64,000 bases of DNA from Nodosilinea sp. FACHB-131 (GCF_014695395.1 NZ_JACJOF010000027.1:734098-798097); one strand, 5' to 3'. Positions 35,353-45,359 are shown, counted from the first letter of the stretch. Made by a program: numbers and translations. Notes: generated from the sequence alone by a model not told the origin.

Positions 35353-36925
35353 GCGCTGGGCTTTCTTTCAGTCTCCGGTGTGGGCTTGGGGACGCTGGGT
35401 TTTGCTGGGGTTTTTGGCCCTGCGGGTGGTGTTTTGGCTGACAGCCTTCCCTAATCCCGACGAAGCTTACTACTGGCTGTGGGGGCAACGACCGAGCTTT
35501 TCGTACTACGACCACCCGCCCTTTCACGCTTGGGTGCAGGGGGTGTTTGCCGCAGGGCTAGGGCGCTCTGCGGTTGTTCTACGCCTGCCTAACCTAGTCA
35601 GCAGCGGGGTGTTAGGATTCACGGTCTACCACATCTGTCGCTACCTCTATGGCGATCAATCCAGGGATCGCTTCTGGCTAGTCATCCTGCTGGGGTTGTC
35701 GTCGCCCTTATTTTTTTGGTATTTGGGGCTGGCCTGGCACGACCACTGGCTGGTGACCTGGGCGGTGGTCAGCAGCTTTCTATTCGTCCGCTACGTGGAT
35801 AGCGTAGTTGAAAATTCCAACCAAAGCAGCGGGCGGGATCTCTACGGTGCCGCCATTTTTCTCGGCCTAGCGGGGCTGTGTAAGTACAACGCGGTGTTTG
35901 TGGGGCTGGGGTTTCTAGCGATGATTTTGGCGGATAGGCGACGCTGGCAAGTGCTGCGCGATCGCCGCCTCTACCTGGCCCTGGGCTTACTCTTGCTGGT
36001 GCTCTCGCCAATTTTGATCTGGAATGTTCAGCACGACTTCTTTTCGTTTCGGTTTTACCGCGATCGCACCGCCGGGGGTGGGCTAAACTTCAACCTGCTT
36101 CAGCCCGTGGTGTTTTTGGCCCTGTGTGGTGTGATTCTTGGCCCCATTCAGTCCTGGAGCATCATTCGACTGCTCAGGCAGCGGGGGCAGACGGCCATGG
36201 CCCGTGCCTCCTGCTACCCAGCTTTGGCGCTGTGGATTTTTGGTCTTTCCACTGCGGCTTTTACAGCCCTGTCCACCGTGTCAGTCGCGCTGTTTTATTG
36301 GAACATCTTGGCCTATCCGCTGCTGTTTCCGCTGCTGAGCGAGCAGTTTTATCGACCCGAATGGTCAAAGCCAGCCCGGGCTGGGCAGCTGGCGATCGCC
36401 CAAGGCCTGGGTCTATTTGCCGCCACAGCTCTAGTCGCCTACTACACCGTCATCCCCCTGGGAACGTTCTTTGGCTCAGCGGATCCCGATGGTGCCGCGC
36501 TTTTTGGCTGGCCCCAGGTTGCCCAAGCCGTAACGACCCAAGCCGACGATCTCGACGATCCCCTGCTACTCACCACCGACTATCGCTCAGCATCGGCCCT
36601 GGCCTATGCTCTCAACACCCCTCACGTGCTAGCCATCTCAGGCCGGCTCGATCAGTTTGACTTTTGGTACGATGCCCCTAAGCTAGAGGGACGCGACGCT
36701 GTGCTGCTGGGCGAAACCTGGCACCCAATTTGCCCCACTCACTTGGCCATGTTCGATCGCGTAGACCCGCCAGCAACCCTAGAAGTGCGTCGGTTTGGCC
36801 AGGTGCTGCAAACCTATGAAATAGTTCGGGGCTATGGTTTTAGGGCTGGGCCAGAGGGCTATCCCCTGACCTCAGACTATCCCCTAGCGTTTACCGGCAA
36901 TGGAGAGCAGTGCTTGCCAGAGTAG
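35345..36925 (+). CDS. GT39-family (ArnT/PMT-like) membrane glycosyltransferase
   Basis: 526-residue polytopic membrane protein with about 10-12 helices. The first extracytoplasmic loop carries Asn-Pro-Asp-Glu-Ala-Tyr-Tyr-Trp, the Asp-Glu catalytic motif of ArnT/protein-mannosyltransferase-like enzymes that use polyprenyl-phosphate sugars. Then Tyr-Asp-His-Pro-Pro and a second helix-flanked Trp-His-Asp-His-Trp segment follow, as in bacterial GT83/GT39 proteins. The C-terminal 150 residues are a soluble extracytoplasmic domain. Start ATG at 35345 overlaps the preceding gene by 8 bases. The acceptor is unknown. Confidence 0.87.
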   Translation: MSKRWAFFQSPVWAWGRWVLLGFLALRVVFWLTAFPNPDEAYYWLWGQRPSFSYYDHPPFHAWVQGVFAAGLGRSAVVLRLPNLVSSGVLGFTVYHICRYLYGDQSRDRFWLVILLGLSSPLFFWYLGLAWHDHWLVTWAVVSSFLFVRYVDSVVENSNQSSGRDLYGAAIFLGLAGLCKYNAVFVGLGFLAMILADRRRWQVLRDRRLYLALGLLLLVLSPILIWNVQHDFFSFRFYRDRTAGGGLNFNLLQPVVFLALCGVILGPIQSWSIIRLLRQRGQTAMARASCYPALALWIFGLSTAAFTALSTVSVALFYWNILAYPLLFPLLSEQFYRPEWSKPARAGQLAIAQGLGLFAATALVAYYTVIPLGTFFGSADPDGAALFGWPQVAQAVTTQADDLDDPLLLTTDYRSASALAYALNTPHVLAISGRLDQFDFWYDAPKLEGRDAVLLGETWHPICPTHLAMFDRVDPPATLEVRRFGQVLQTYEIVRGYGFRAGPEGYPLTSDYPLAFTGNGEQCLPE

Positions 36926-37104
36926 ACAGAATCCATCCCCCAATCTTGATCCCCGCGTCCGTCAAAAGCATTTGGGTAAATCTCCCGCAACCCCTTCCCT
37001 GGGCCAATCGCGGCCTGCGCTTGTCTCAATGCCGCCACAATCCGCTAGAATGGGGAAGCTCAAGCCCCTGGGTTTGGGCTCCTTTAGCAGCAATGTTTTG
37101 GGAG

Positions 37105-37126
37105 GTGGGTCGAGGCCCACTTTTTT
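37105..37126 (+). terminator. leader terminator/attenuator before rimP
   Basis: GTGGG (37105-37109) pairs with CCCAC (37116-37120) and is followed by TTTTTT (37121-37126), only 24 bases before the rimP start. Another GGGGCTTGAGC-like complementary segment lies upstream (37050-37080). A terminator inside the leader of the rimP-nusA operon fits transcriptional attenuation, perhaps sensing NusA level; this is inference. It could also end a transcript from upstream. Confidence 0.6.
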
Positions 37127-37149
37127 ATTGGCATTCTTTCGCAGATTAA

Positions 37150-37620
37150 ATGGTACATCCCCTTATTCCCCAGGTGCTTGAGCTGGTGGCCCCTGTTGCC
37201 CAAGAGCTAGGGCTAGAAGTGGTTGAAGCGGTTTTTCACACCAACCAGTCTCCTCCGGTGCTACGCATCGACGTGCGCAGTCTAGAAAACGAAGACACTG
37301 GCCTGGATGACTGCGAAAGAATGAGCCAGGCCCTCGAAGCCGTACTCGATACCAGCGATATCATTCCCGATGCCTACGTGCTAGAGGTATCAAGCCCAGG
37401 CGTCTCTGCTGCCCTCGAAACCGATCGCGACTTTGTGGTGTTTAAGGGGTTTATGGTCGAAGTCGCCCTAACTGAGGCGCACAAGGGCAAAAAGCAGTGG
37501 GTGGGCCAGTTAGTGCGCCGCGACGATGAGGCCGTGGTGGTCAGCCAAAAAGGAAAATCCATTTCCCTGCCTCGCAACCTGGTACAGACGGTGGAGTTGA
37601 GCGACCAAAGCCCCGACTAG
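37150..37620 (+). CDS. rimP: ribosome maturation factor RimP
   Basis: 156-residue protein needed for 30S subunit maturation. N-terminal domain with Leu-Gly-Leu-Glu-Val-Val-Glu-Ala and Leu-Arg-Ile-Asp-Val-Arg; Tyr-Val-Leu-Glu-Val-Ser-Ser-Pro-Gly-Val is the conserved hinge; an SH3-like C-terminal domain follows. Typical length. First gene of the rimP-nusA-ylxR-infB cluster, conserved widely in bacteria. It is preceded by a leader terminator. Confidence 0.95.
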   Translation: MVHPLIPQVLELVAPVAQELGLEVVEAVFHTNQSPPVLRIDVRSLENEDTGLDDCERMSQALEAVLDTSDIIPDAYVLEVSSPGVSAALETDRDFVVFKGFMVEVALTEAHKGKKQWVGQLVRRDDEAVVVSQKGKSISLPRNLVQTVELSDQSPD

Positions 37621-37701
37621 GCGACACACGCGCTGCGTTTAGGTTTTGCGATCGTCACAGATTTGTTGCTTAGAAGAATTATTGTCCAGAGGTGAGTGGT
37701 T

Positions 37702-39192
37702 ATGTCGTTAGTAAGTCTGCCCAATCTGCAGGAAATGATTGATGTCATTAGCCGCGAGCGCAACCTGCCCAAGCACGCGGTTGAAAATGCCCTGCGAGAG
37801 GCTCTGCTCAAGGGCTACGAGCGCTACCGCCGCACCCGCGAAATCGACACCCACTTCGACGAAGAATACTTCGATAACTTTGACATCGAGCTAGATGTTG
37901 ATGACTACGACGACCAAGGCTTTCGGGTGTTGGCTACCAAAACCATTGTTGACGAAGTCACTAGCCAAGATCACGAAATCTCCCTATCAGAAGTGCGCGA
38001 AGTCGCTCCTGAGGCCCAGGCTGGTGACACCGTGGTGCTCGACGTTACCCCCGACCAGCGCGACTTTGGCCGCATGGCCGCCATTCAAACCAAGCAGGTG
38101 CTGGCCCAAAAGCTGCGCGACCAGCAGCGCAAGCTGGTTCAAGAAGAATTTCAAGACCTCGAAGGCAGCATTCTCTCAGCGCGAGTGCTGCGGTTTGAGC
38201 GCCAGTCGGTGATCATGGCGGTCGTTAGCGGTGTGGGCCAGCCCGAGGTTGAGGCTGAGCTGCTCAAGCGCGATCAGCTCCCCAACGACAACTACCGGGC
38301 CAACGCCACCTTCCGCGTGGCGCTCAAAAAAGTTTCCGAAGGCTCTCACCGTGGCCCGCAGCTGCTGGTGTCGCGGGCTGATGCGGCGCTGGTGGTCGAG
38401 TTATTTACCAACGAAGTGCCTGAAATTGAGGACGAAATCGTTCGCATTGTGGCCGTCGCGCGGGAGGCAAACCCCCCCTCGCGCTCCGTTGGCCCCCGCA
38501 CCAAGATCGCTGTAGACACTCTTGAACGAGATGTGGATCCAGTGGGTGCCTGCATTGGTGCCAGAGGATCGCGCATTCAGGTGGTGGTCAACGAGCTGCG
38601 GGGCGAAAAAATTGACGTTATTCGCTGGTCACCTGATCCAGCCACCTACATCTCCAACGCTCTCAGCCCCGCCCGCGTGGACGAGGTGCGCCTGGTCAAC
38701 CCCGACGATCGCCAGGCCCACGTGCTGGTGCCCGAAGACCAGCTCAGTTTGGCGATCGGCAAAGAGGGTCAAAACGTTCGCCTAGCGGCCCGTCTTACTG
38801 GCTGGAAGATCGACATCAAAGACTCGGGCAAGTATGACTATGATGAGGAAGACCGCAAGATTGCCGAAATAGCGGCGGCTCGCGAGGAGGCCGCTCGCGA
38901 AGCTGCAGAGCTGGCAGCGGAGGAAGCTGAGGCAGCAGAATGGAAAGCGAAGGCGGCGGCAGAACGGGCAGCGGCTGAGGCTAGAGCAGCGGGCCTAGAG
39001 GTCGATGAAGCACCCTTTGAGGAGGATGAATTAGAAGCTGCACCTCTCGCCGATGCTGAATATGACGCCAATCCAGAGTCCGCTGCTGAAGAGCCCGAGT
39101 TTGAAGAAGCTGAGGCGGTTGAACTAGCCACTGACTTTGAAGAAGAACCCCTGGCAGACGAGAGCCCAGTGGCGATCGCAGAGGAGGAGTAA
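37702..39192 (+). CDS. nusA: transcription termination/antitermination protein NusA
   Basis: 496-residue RNA polymerase-binding factor. An N-terminal polymerase-binding domain (1-about 125), an S1 domain (about 140-205), then two KH domains: Gly-Ala-Cys-Ile-Gly-Ala-Arg-Gly-Ser-Arg (KH1) and Leu-Ala-Ile-Gly-Lys-Glu-Gly-Gln-Asn-Val-Arg-Leu-Ala (KH2). After about residue 390 is a long Ala/Glu-rich acidic tail, probably helical then disordered, in place of the acidic repeats of enterobacterial NusA. The ATG at 37702 is chosen over the GTG at 37696 since Met-Ser-Leu-Val-Ser-Leu-Pro is the usual start. Confidence 0.96.
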   Translation: MSLVSLPNLQEMIDVISRERNLPKHAVENALREALLKGYERYRRTREIDTHFDEEYFDNFDIELDVDDYDDQGFRVLATKTIVDEVTSQDHEISLSEVREVAPEAQAGDTVVLDVTPDQRDFGRMAAIQTKQVLAQKLRDQQRKLVQEEFQDLEGSILSARVLRFERQSVIMAVVSGVGQPEVEAELLKRDQLPNDNYRANATFRVALKKVSEGSHRGPQLLVSRADAALVVELFTNEVPEIEDEIVRIVAVAREANPPSRSVGPRTKIAVDTLERDVDPVGACIGARGSRIQVVVNELRGEKIDVIRWSPDPATYISNALSPARVDEVRLVNPDDRQAHVLVPEDQLSLAIGKEGQNVRLAARLTGWKIDIKDSGKYDYDEEDRKIAEIAAAREEAAREAAELAAEEAEAAEWKAKAAAERAAAEARAAGLEVDEAPFEEDELEAAPLADAEYDANPESAAEEPEFEEAEAVELATDFEEEPLADESPVAIAEEE

Positions 39193-39211
39193 GTTTTGGA
39201 GAAAGTTTCCC

Positions 39212-39511
39212 ATGCAGCCCAACTATCGGCGCTGTGTCAGCTGTCGGCGGATCGCCCCTAAGGCCGATTTTTGGCGGGTGGTGCGGGTTTATCCTGACCG
39301 AGTGGTGCGTCTCGGCAGCGGAATGGGGCGATCGGCTTATCTCTGCCCCCAAGCCGACTGCCTGCGCCAGGCTCAGAAAAAAAGTCGGCTAGGGCGGGCT
39401 TTAAAAGTTAACGTACCAGAAGACGTTTACCAAAGCCTGTGGAGCCAGCTAGAAGGCGAAACGGCTAATTCCGTTGCTGCCCAACAGCCTTTGCCCGGCC
39501 GGCAAGCCTAA
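39212..39511 (+). CDS. YlxR family RNA-binding protein (DUF448)
   Basis: 99-residue protein with the YlxR signature Arg-Arg-Cys-Val-Ser-Cys-Arg and Gly-Arg-Ser-Ala-Tyr-Leu-Cys followed by a Cys-Leu motif and basic helix. It is a nucleic-acid-binding protein always found between nusA and infB; it has been linked to transcription regulation and RNase P. Start ATG 39212 lies 19 bases after the nusA stop. The open frame extends upstream to 39137 inside nusA, but that part is not conserved. Confidence 0.92.
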   Translation: MQPNYRRCVSCRRIAPKADFWRVVRVYPDRVVRLGSGMGRSAYLCPQADCLRQAQKKSRLGRALKVNVPEDVYQSLWSQLEGETANSVAAQQPLPGRQA

Positions 39512-39824
39512 GCAGAGAACGTCTAGGGGAAAATGTGCCGTCAGGAGGCTTAACCAAAAATTTTTGCAACTGAATCGTCTCTAGACGCGATCCCTCTGAG
39601 ATTCTGTTCATTGGGGAAGCAACTGATTACACTCATAGTATGGGTATCTGACTGGCCCCCCTAGGGCGTCAGTAAACTTGCTTGAGGTCCCATGTCCACC
39701 TAGCCTTGGTTTACAATGCCATGCTAGGGCTAACGTATTCGTCAGAATGGTTTGATGTCGTTTTGTTGGACGAAGCAGGTTGGTTTATGTAAGTAACAAG
39801 CTTGACTAGCGTAGGGAGATGTGG
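39512..39824 (+). other. spacer between ylxR and infB
   Basis: A 313-base gap without supported ORF. It may hold an infB promoter and a leader. The only notable element is a split CGTCTAG / CTAGACG pair (39517-39523 and 39583-39589), too far apart to call. A GGGAG Shine-Dalgarno at 39814-39818 fits the ATG at 39825. Confidence 0.5.
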
Positions 39825-42800
39825 ATGAACGGCAAAGTGAGAATTTACGAGTTATCGAAGGAATTGGATTTGGATAACAAAGACATCTTGGCGATCGCAA
39901 GTCGCCTCGACATTGCCGTGAAGAGTCACAGCAGCACTATCGCAGAGTCAGAAGCTGATCAAATTCGCTCAGCGGCTCTTCAGTCTCGCGCCAGTGGCGG
40001 TGCCAATCGGCCCAATGCGCCAGACCGCTCTGCCAATCGGCCTCGACCAGCGGCCCCGGTCAAAAATGGTGCTCGACCCGAACGCAAGCAGCAAATTCTA
40101 GAAATTCGTCGCCATCGGGTTACCCCCAGGGCTGATATTGAGGCAGGCGCTCCCACTCCCAGCCCTGCCTCCCCCAGTACTCCTGCCCCCAGCGCCAGTC
40201 GCCCAACGCGTCCTGATAGCCTTTCTCAGCCCCCTAGCCGTCCTGGGGAAGCTCCTAAAGCCGATCAGGCAGAGGTTAGACCCAAACCGCCAGTAGCTCT
40301 CAATCGCCCTGGGGCAAACGCTCCTGCTGAGACTCCTGTCGAAGAGGTTGAAACGGTTGCGGTCGAGCCCCCTGTAGAGGTCTCTCCACCGCCGGTTAAG
40401 CCAAGACCCGAGCTGGTTGGGCCTGTGTCGCGGGTTCGTAACGACAGTGACGATCGCCAAGTGATTGTGCCAGAAGGCGCTCGTCCGCCCCGCCCTGTCA
40501 TTCGCCGCCCTGAGAGCCGTAGCCCCGAAAGCCGCAGCTCAGAAGGCCGTTCGGCCGACGGCCCTAGCGCACCGCGTCCCACCATTCCTATCCGCGAAAT
40601 TGATGCGGGCGAAGATGTTACCCGTCTGAAGCCCAAGCCCAAGCTGCGACGGCCCAATGCCGATGCTGAAACGGCCAGAGCCGAAACGGCTGCCCGCAAC
40701 GAAACCCCTCCCGGCAATGATTCAATTTCCGTGCTTGGGGTCGGCGGCCTTGACGACCAACCGCGTCGCCCTTCACCGCCTCGCCATAAGCGCGAAGAGC
40801 GCGAAGACGAGGACGACGATCAAAAGATGCGCGAAAAAGCCAGCAAGGTCGGCAAGACCAAGCGGCGGGGCCAAGGCGTGCTGGGCGAAGATGATGAAGA
40901 TCTCGACGTGCTGGTTGATGAGCTTGACGAAGACGAAGAGCAGGCTACCGATGCCCAAAATCTGAGCATCTCGCTAGCGCGTCCACCCAAGCCCAAGAGT
41001 GCCAGTAGTGGTAGGCCGTCGTCACCGACGATGAAGAGCCACAAGCCTCAGCATCGTGACAGTAGTAGCGGCGGTGGTCGCTCCCGTCGTGGTCGTCGGG
41101 GTGAGTCTCAGCCGACCCAGGAGCGCCCCGAGTTTATCGTGCTCTCCGAAGGGCTGACCGTCCATGAGCTGGCCGAGCAAATTATGGTGCCCGAGACAGA
41201 GCTGATCAAGTCTCTGTTCTTCAAAGGTATCGCTGCCAACATCAACCAAACCCTCGACATCGAAACCGCCAAAATGGTGGCTGAGGAGTTTGAGGTTATG
41301 GTCGAAACCAGCGAAGTCGAGTCAGAGGCTAAAAAGGTCACTGAAATGATCGACGCAGCCGACCTTGAGAGCCTCAAGCGGCGGCCTCCGGTGGTTACCA
41401 TCATGGGTCACGTCGACCACGGTAAAACCACGCTGCTCGACTCCATTCGCAAGACCAAGGTGGCCCAAGGTGAGGCTGGCGGTATTACTCAGCACATCGG
41501 TGCCTACCATGTCGATGTCGATCACGCGGGCACGTCCCATCAGATTGTGTTCCTAGACACTCCTGGCCACGAGGCGTTTACCGCCATGCGAGCGCGGGGT
41601 ACCCGAGTAACCGACATTGCCATTCTGGTGGTGGCAGCCGACGACGGCGTGCGGCCCCAGACTATCGAGGCCATCAGCCACGCCAAGGCCGCCGAGGTGC
41701 CGCTGATTGTGGCTATCAACAAGGTCGACAAAGAGACTGCCAACCCCGATCGCGTTAAGCAAGAGCTGATGGAGCACGGGCTGGTGCCTGAGGAATGGGG
41801 CGGCGACACCATCATGGTACCGGTGAGCGCCCTGTCGGGTGAAAATCTCGACAGCCTGCTGGAGATGATTGTGCTGGTCGCTGAGATAGAAGATCTCCAG
41901 GCCAACCCTGACCGTCTGGCTCGCGGTACCGTGATTGAGGCCAACCTCGACAAGGCGCGCGGCCCGGTTGCTACCCTGCTGATTCAGAACGGTACGCTGC
42001 GGGTGGGCGATTCGCTGGTGGCTGGTCCTATCTTGGGCAAGGTCAAGGCCATGCTCGACGATCGCCTGAAGCGGGTTCAAGTCGCAGGCCCCTCCTTTGC
42101 GGTTGAAGTACTAGGTCTAAATGATGTACCCGCTGCCGGGGACGAGTTTGAGGTCTATTCTGACGAGAAAACTGCCAGAGCAGTGGCCGACAAGCGTATG
42201 CTTGAGCAGCGCCAGTCGCGTCTACAGCAGTCGATGGCCTCTCGTCGCGTTACCCTCAACACCATCTCTGCCCAGGTTCAGGAGGGCGATCTCAAGGATC
42301 TCAACCTGCTGCTCAAGGCCGACGTGCAGGGCTCCATCGAAGCCATTCTGGCGGCACTCCAGCAGCTACCGCAGAACGAGGTGCAGATTCGAGTGTTGCT
42401 GGCTGCCCCTGGCGAAATCAGCGAAACTGACGTCGATCTGGCGGCTGCCAGTGGCGCGGTAATCGTCGGCTTCAACACCACCTTGGCTCCTGGAGCGCGG
42501 CAGTCTGCCGATCGCCTAGGTGTAGATGTGCGCGACTACGAGGTGATCTACAACCTCCTTGACGACATCCAAGGTGCCATGGAAGGTCTCCTCGACCCCG
42601 AAATGGTCGAAGATCCCCTGGGTCAAGTGGAAGTGCGGGCCGTATTCCCCGTGCGCAAGGGCGCAGTTGCTGGCTGTTACGTGCTTTCAGGCAAGGTCAC
42701 CCGCAACTGCAACCTTCGAGTGGTGCGCAATGGCGAGGTTGTCTACACCGGCAAGCTCGACTCCCTCAAGCGCATGAAAGAAGATGCCAAAGACGTAGCC

Positions 42801-42911
42801 TCCGGGTTCGAGTGCGGCATCGGCATTGACAACTTCAGCGACTGGAAAGAAGGCGACATTATCGATGCCTTCAAGATGGTCACGAAGCGTCGCACCTTGG
42901 CGATGGCCTAG
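39825..42911 (+). CDS. infB: translation initiation factor IF-2
   Basis: 1028-residue GTPase that brings initiator tRNA to the 30S subunit. An IF2N domain (1-about 55) is followed by a very long Pro/Ala/Arg/Glu-rich disordered region (about 60-440), as cyanobacterial IF-2 usually has. A second IF2N module (about 445-500) precedes the G domain with Gly-His-Val-Asp-His-Gly-Lys-Thr at 528-535, Asp-Thr-Pro-Gly-His-Glu and Asn-Lys-Val-Asp. Domains II-IV end at the C-terminus. The ATG at 39825 is chosen over 39819 because of Shine-Dalgarno spacing and the Met-Asn-Gly-Lys-Val-Arg-Ile-Tyr start. Confidence 0.97.
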   Translation: MNGKVRIYELSKELDLDNKDILAIASRLDIAVKSHSSTIAESEADQIRSAALQSRASGGANRPNAPDRSANRPRPAAPVKNGARPERKQQILEIRRHRVTPRADIEAGAPTPSPASPSTPAPSASRPTRPDSLSQPPSRPGEAPKADQAEVRPKPPVALNRPGANAPAETPVEEVETVAVEPPVEVSPPPVKPRPELVGPVSRVRNDSDDRQVIVPEGARPPRPVIRRPESRSPESRSSEGRSADGPSAPRPTIPIREIDAGEDVTRLKPKPKLRRPNADAETARAETAARNETPPGNDSISVLGVGGLDDQPRRPSPPRHKREEREDEDDDQKMREKASKVGKTKRRGQGVLGEDDEDLDVLVDELDEDEEQATDAQNLSISLARPPKPKSASSGRPSSPTMKSHKPQHRDSSSGGGRSRRGRRGESQPTQERPEFIVLSEGLTVHELAEQIMVPETELIKSLFFKGIAANINQTLDIETAKMVAEEFEVMVETSEVESEAKKVTEMIDAADLESLKRRPPVVTIMGHVDHGKTTLLDSIRKTKVAQGEAGGITQHIGAYHVDVDHAGTSHQIVFLDTPGHEAFTAMRARGTRVTDIAILVVAADDGVRPQTIEAISHAKAAEVPLIVAINKVDKETANPDRVKQELMEHGLVPEEWGGDTIMVPVSALSGENLDSLLEMIVLVAEIEDLQANPDRLARGTVIEANLDKARGPVATLLIQNGTLRVGDSLVAGPILGKVKAMLDDRLKRVQVAGPSFAVEVLGLNDVPAAGDEFEVYSDEKTARAVADKRMLEQRQSRLQQSMASRRVTLNTISAQVQEGDLKDLNLLLKADVQGSIEAILAALQQLPQNEVQIRVLLAAPGEISETDVDLAAASGAVIVGFNTTLAPGARQSADRLGVDVRDYEVIYNLLDDIQGAMEGLLDPEMVEDPLGQVEVRAVFPVRKGAVAGCYVLSGKVTRNCNLRVVRNGEVVYTGKLDSLKRMKEDAKDVASGFECGIGIDNFSDWKEGDIIDAFKMVTKRRTLAMA

Positions 42912-42917
42912 GCAAGG

Positions 42918-42944
42918 GCAGGGTTCCTTTACGAGGAACCCTGC
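42918..42944 (+). other. stem-loop after infB
   Basis: An 11-bp stem (42918-42928 with 42934-42944) with loop TTACG just after the infB stop and 29 bases before the next gene. There is no U-tract, so it probably acts as a processing or mRNA-stability element, or a partial terminator, rather than a full stop. Confidence 0.5.
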
Positions 42945-42973
42945 GAGACAGCAGTGTAGAAACGGAGTTAACA

Positions 42974-43972
42974 ATGGCACCCTGGCGCTGCGATCCGTAC
43001 CTGTGGGTACACCTGGCCGGATTGGCTACTGTACCTTTGTGGATCGATCTGTGCTTACTTGGGCTGGCGGTGGGTAACCCAACCCTGCCTGAGCTAGAGA
43101 TAGGTGTCATTGTTGCGTTAGGAGTGCTGCCGGTGCTGGTGATGCAGTTGCGGCAGCCTTTTTACATTTTTAGTTTGCCAGGGCTGGCACTCAAGCCTGC
43201 TGCGCTGCACGATGATCAACGTCGTCTGCTGAATCAATTTCAGCGGTGGCGATTGCGTTTCGGAGCGCTGCTGGTGCCGGTGCCTCTGGTGTGGGGTTTG
43301 CTAAAGCTTTACCCCCTAGCATTTCTGGCCCGTGACCTGACGCCCTTCAGCGAGTGGGGACGACTGGGAGGTGTAGCGATCGCCGCCCTCAGCTTCCTCA
43401 TGGCCAATCTTTTCTTGCAGATACCCATAGCCGTACTTCAGGTGTTAGCTACGCCAGATCGGGTGATGGCCAAGGTTGCCCCTTGTTCTGCTGAGAACAT
43501 TGCCGCTGACTTCACCTGGGTTGGGCTAACGGTCAGCAAAATTTTGCCCAATCTTACGAACCAGCAAACATCCGACCTAGCCGCCCCAGCCGTGGTGAGA
43601 ACCCCTGAGCCTCATCAGATTGCGCCCGTCGAGACACCCACTGTGAAGTCAACAAATAGCGTAGCTGAAGCGACAGACGAACCCGAATCTTTGGGGCACG
43701 TAGTTGAATCAGACGCAACTGAAGCCCCGGTAGCTCAGGTCAGCGCAAACGCATTAGATGGGCTGGCATGTTCAAAGGCGATCGCAGACGCTGTTGATCC
43801 TGAAGACTCTGTTGCAGCGGGTTCTATCTTAGAGAACGACGGCACGGATGATTACGTGCCCCTTCACCACCCAGAACTTGAGGAGTCTAGCGAGAATGTG
43901 ACCTACCTGGACGATGCCGGCTATCCACAGTCCTTGCCTGCGATCGCCGACATCTACCCCAATGTCCGCTAG
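42974..43972 (+). CDS. low-complexity-tail membrane protein
   Basis: 332-residue protein matching the cyanobacterial low-complexity-tail membrane proteins found after infB. The N-terminal half (1-about 170) has four hydrophobic helices with a conserved Asp-Pro-Tyr-Leu-Trp-Val-His-Leu-Ala-Gly start, a Leu-Arg-Gln-Pro-Phe-Tyr-Ile-Phe-Ser motif and Arg-Arg-Leu-Leu-Asn-Gln-Phe. The second half (about 185-332) is acidic, Pro/Glu/Thr-rich and surely disordered. Function unknown; the position behind infB is conserved. Confidence 0.83.
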   Translation: MAPWRCDPYLWVHLAGLATVPLWIDLCLLGLAVGNPTLPELEIGVIVALGVLPVLVMQLRQPFYIFSLPGLALKPAALHDDQRRLLNQFQRWRLRFGALLVPVPLVWGLLKLYPLAFLARDLTPFSEWGRLGGVAIAALSFLMANLFLQIPIAVLQVLATPDRVMAKVAPCSAENIAADFTWVGLTVSKILPNLTNQQTSDLAAPAVVRTPEPHQIAPVETPTVKSTNSVAEATDEPESLGHVVESDATEAPVAQVSANALDGLACSKAIADAVDPEDSVAAGSILENDGTDDYVPLHHPELEESSENVTYLDDAGYPQSLPAIADIYPNVR

Positions 43973-44172
43973 GGCTCTGGTGCACCGACCCCAGAGCTTG
44001 GCCAATTTTTAGTACTGTGGTCCTTGGCACAATCGCAGCGGGACGATTGCGCTATCTTGTAAGTAATCTTCTAGTGTCTAGAGTTTTTGCTGACTCGCAA
44101 ACTGAGCGAGTAGCCCTGAGCGGTAGAAAGACCTGAGATTTTGACAGTTATCCGAACTTTTTAGAGGCAGCT

Positions 44173-44373
44173 ATGGCCGTAACTCGCTCCGTAAACTCCA
44201 TGCAGCTTTCTGAACACGCCCGCATTTGGTTCAGCCTCAAGTCTGCGATCGCCAGCAGCTCTGGCTTTAAGAGCTGGAAGGGTGAACTGCCCACTGCCGA
44301 GGCCGAGGCGGCTCCGCTAGACCAGCTCGTGCGTCGCTATCTGCGCGAAACCCTAGAGACCCTGGCCTACTAA
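44173..44373 (+). CDS. small conserved cyanobacterial protein
   Basis: 66-residue soluble protein, helical by appearance, with Trp-Phe-Ser-Leu-Lys-Ser-Ala-Ile-Ala-Ser-Ser-Ser-Gly-Phe and a C-terminal Val-Arg-Arg-Tyr-Leu-Arg-Glu-Thr-Leu-Glu-Thr-Leu segment. No named domain recognised. ATG at 44173 with AGAGGCAG upstream supports translation. Its stop codon overlaps that of the convergent epimerase. Confidence 0.7.
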   Translation: MAVTRSVNSMQLSEHARIWFSLKSAIASSSGFKSWKGELPTAEAEAAPLDQLVRRYLRETLETLAY

Positions 44374-45359
44374 ACTTTGTAGTACTGCTTATACCAAGCT
44401 ATAAACTGCTGAATGCCAGCTTCGATGGGTGTGCTGGGAGCAAATCCTACGTCGGCCATGAGATCGCTGACATCGGCATAGGTGGCGGGCACATCCCCAG
44501 GCTGCATGCCGCATAGAACAGTTTGAGCTTTCTTGCCCAGGGCTGATTCGATTACCTGAATAAAGCGCAGTAGCTCCACTGGTTGGTGGTTGCCGATGTT
44601 GTAAATCTTGTAGGGAGCCTGGCTGTCGCTGCTAAGGTCTGTGCTAGAGGTAGGAATGTGGGTCATGACCCGCACGACCCCTTCTACCACATCGTCAATG
44701 TAGGTAAAGTCGCGCTTCATCTGGCCCTGGTTAAACACCTGGATGGGGCGATCGCCTAAAATTGCTTCCACAAACTTGAAGTAGGCCATATCGGGCCGCC
44801 CCCAAGGGCCATACACCGTAAAAAATCGTAGCCCCGTGGTCGGAATTTGATACAGACTGCTGTAGGCGTGGGCCATCAGCTCGTTGGCCTTTTTGGTGGC
44901 AGCATAGAGCGAGACCGGATGGTCAACGCGATCGTCTACCGAAAACGGCACTTTGCGATTGGCCCCATACACTGAGCTAGACGAAGCAAACACCAGGTGC
45001 TCAACCCCCATCATGCGGCAGCCCTCTAGCAAGTTGAGAAACCCCGACAGGTTGCTGTCAGAGTAGGCGAAGGGATTTTCTAGCGAGTAGCGCACCCCTG
45101 CCTGGGCCGCTAGGTGAATGACATACTGAAACTGGTGGTTGCGAAACAGCGTCAGCATCCCCGTGCGATCGAACAGATCGAGCTGCTCAAAGGTAAAACC
45201 ATCGTCGGATTTTAGCCGGGCTAAGCGATCGCGCTTCAAACCCACATCGTAATAGTCGTTGAGGTTATCGATGCCGTAGACCTGCTGACCGCTGTCTAAC
45301 AGCCGTCGGGCGACAAACGAGCCCACAAACCCTGCTACCCCAGTAACCAGTACAGCGAT
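44370..45359 (-). CDS. NAD-dependent epimerase (UDP-glucuronate 4-epimerase type), apparent ATC start
   Basis: About 329 residues; extended SDR enzyme that epimerises nucleotide sugars. The Rossmann motif Val-Thr-Gly-Val-Ala-Gly-Phe-Val-Gly lies at the very N-terminus, Tyr-Gly-Ala-Asn-Arg and the catalytic Tyr-x-x-x-Lys (Tyr-Ala-Ala-Thr-Lys) follow, and Tyr-Gly-Pro-Trp-Gly-Arg-Pro-Asp-Met-Ala fits UDP-GlcA 4-epimerases. The first ordinary start codon (GTG, 45326) would cut the NAD loop in half, and a stop (TAG, 45374-45372) lies 12 bases upstream of ATC at 45359. AGGAGG (45373-45368) is 8 bases before that ATC, exactly where an ATG should be. Either ATC is used as start or an ATG was mutated or mis-sequenced. 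Confidence 0.88.
   Translation of the reverse strand: MAVLVTGVAGFVGSFVARRLLDSGQQVYGIDNLNDYYDVGLKRDRLARLKSDDGFTFEQLDLFDRTGMLTLFRNHQFQYVIHLAAQAGVRYSLENPFAYSDSNLSGFLNLLEGCRMMGVEHLVFASSSSVYGANRKVPFSVDDRVDHPVSLYAATKKANELMAHAYSSLYQIPTTGLRFFTVYGPWGRPDMAYFKFVEAILGDRPIQVFNQGQMKRDFTYIDDVVEGVVRVMTHIPTSSTDLSSDSQAPYKIYNIGNHQPVELLRFIQVIESALGKKAQTVLCGMQPGDVPATYADVSDLMADVGFAPSTPIEAGIQQFIAWYKQYYKV

Noticed and set aside
36900..37181. Open frames across the rimP leader
   Set aside because: They cross the leader hairpin and overlap rimP out of frame, without conserved sequence.
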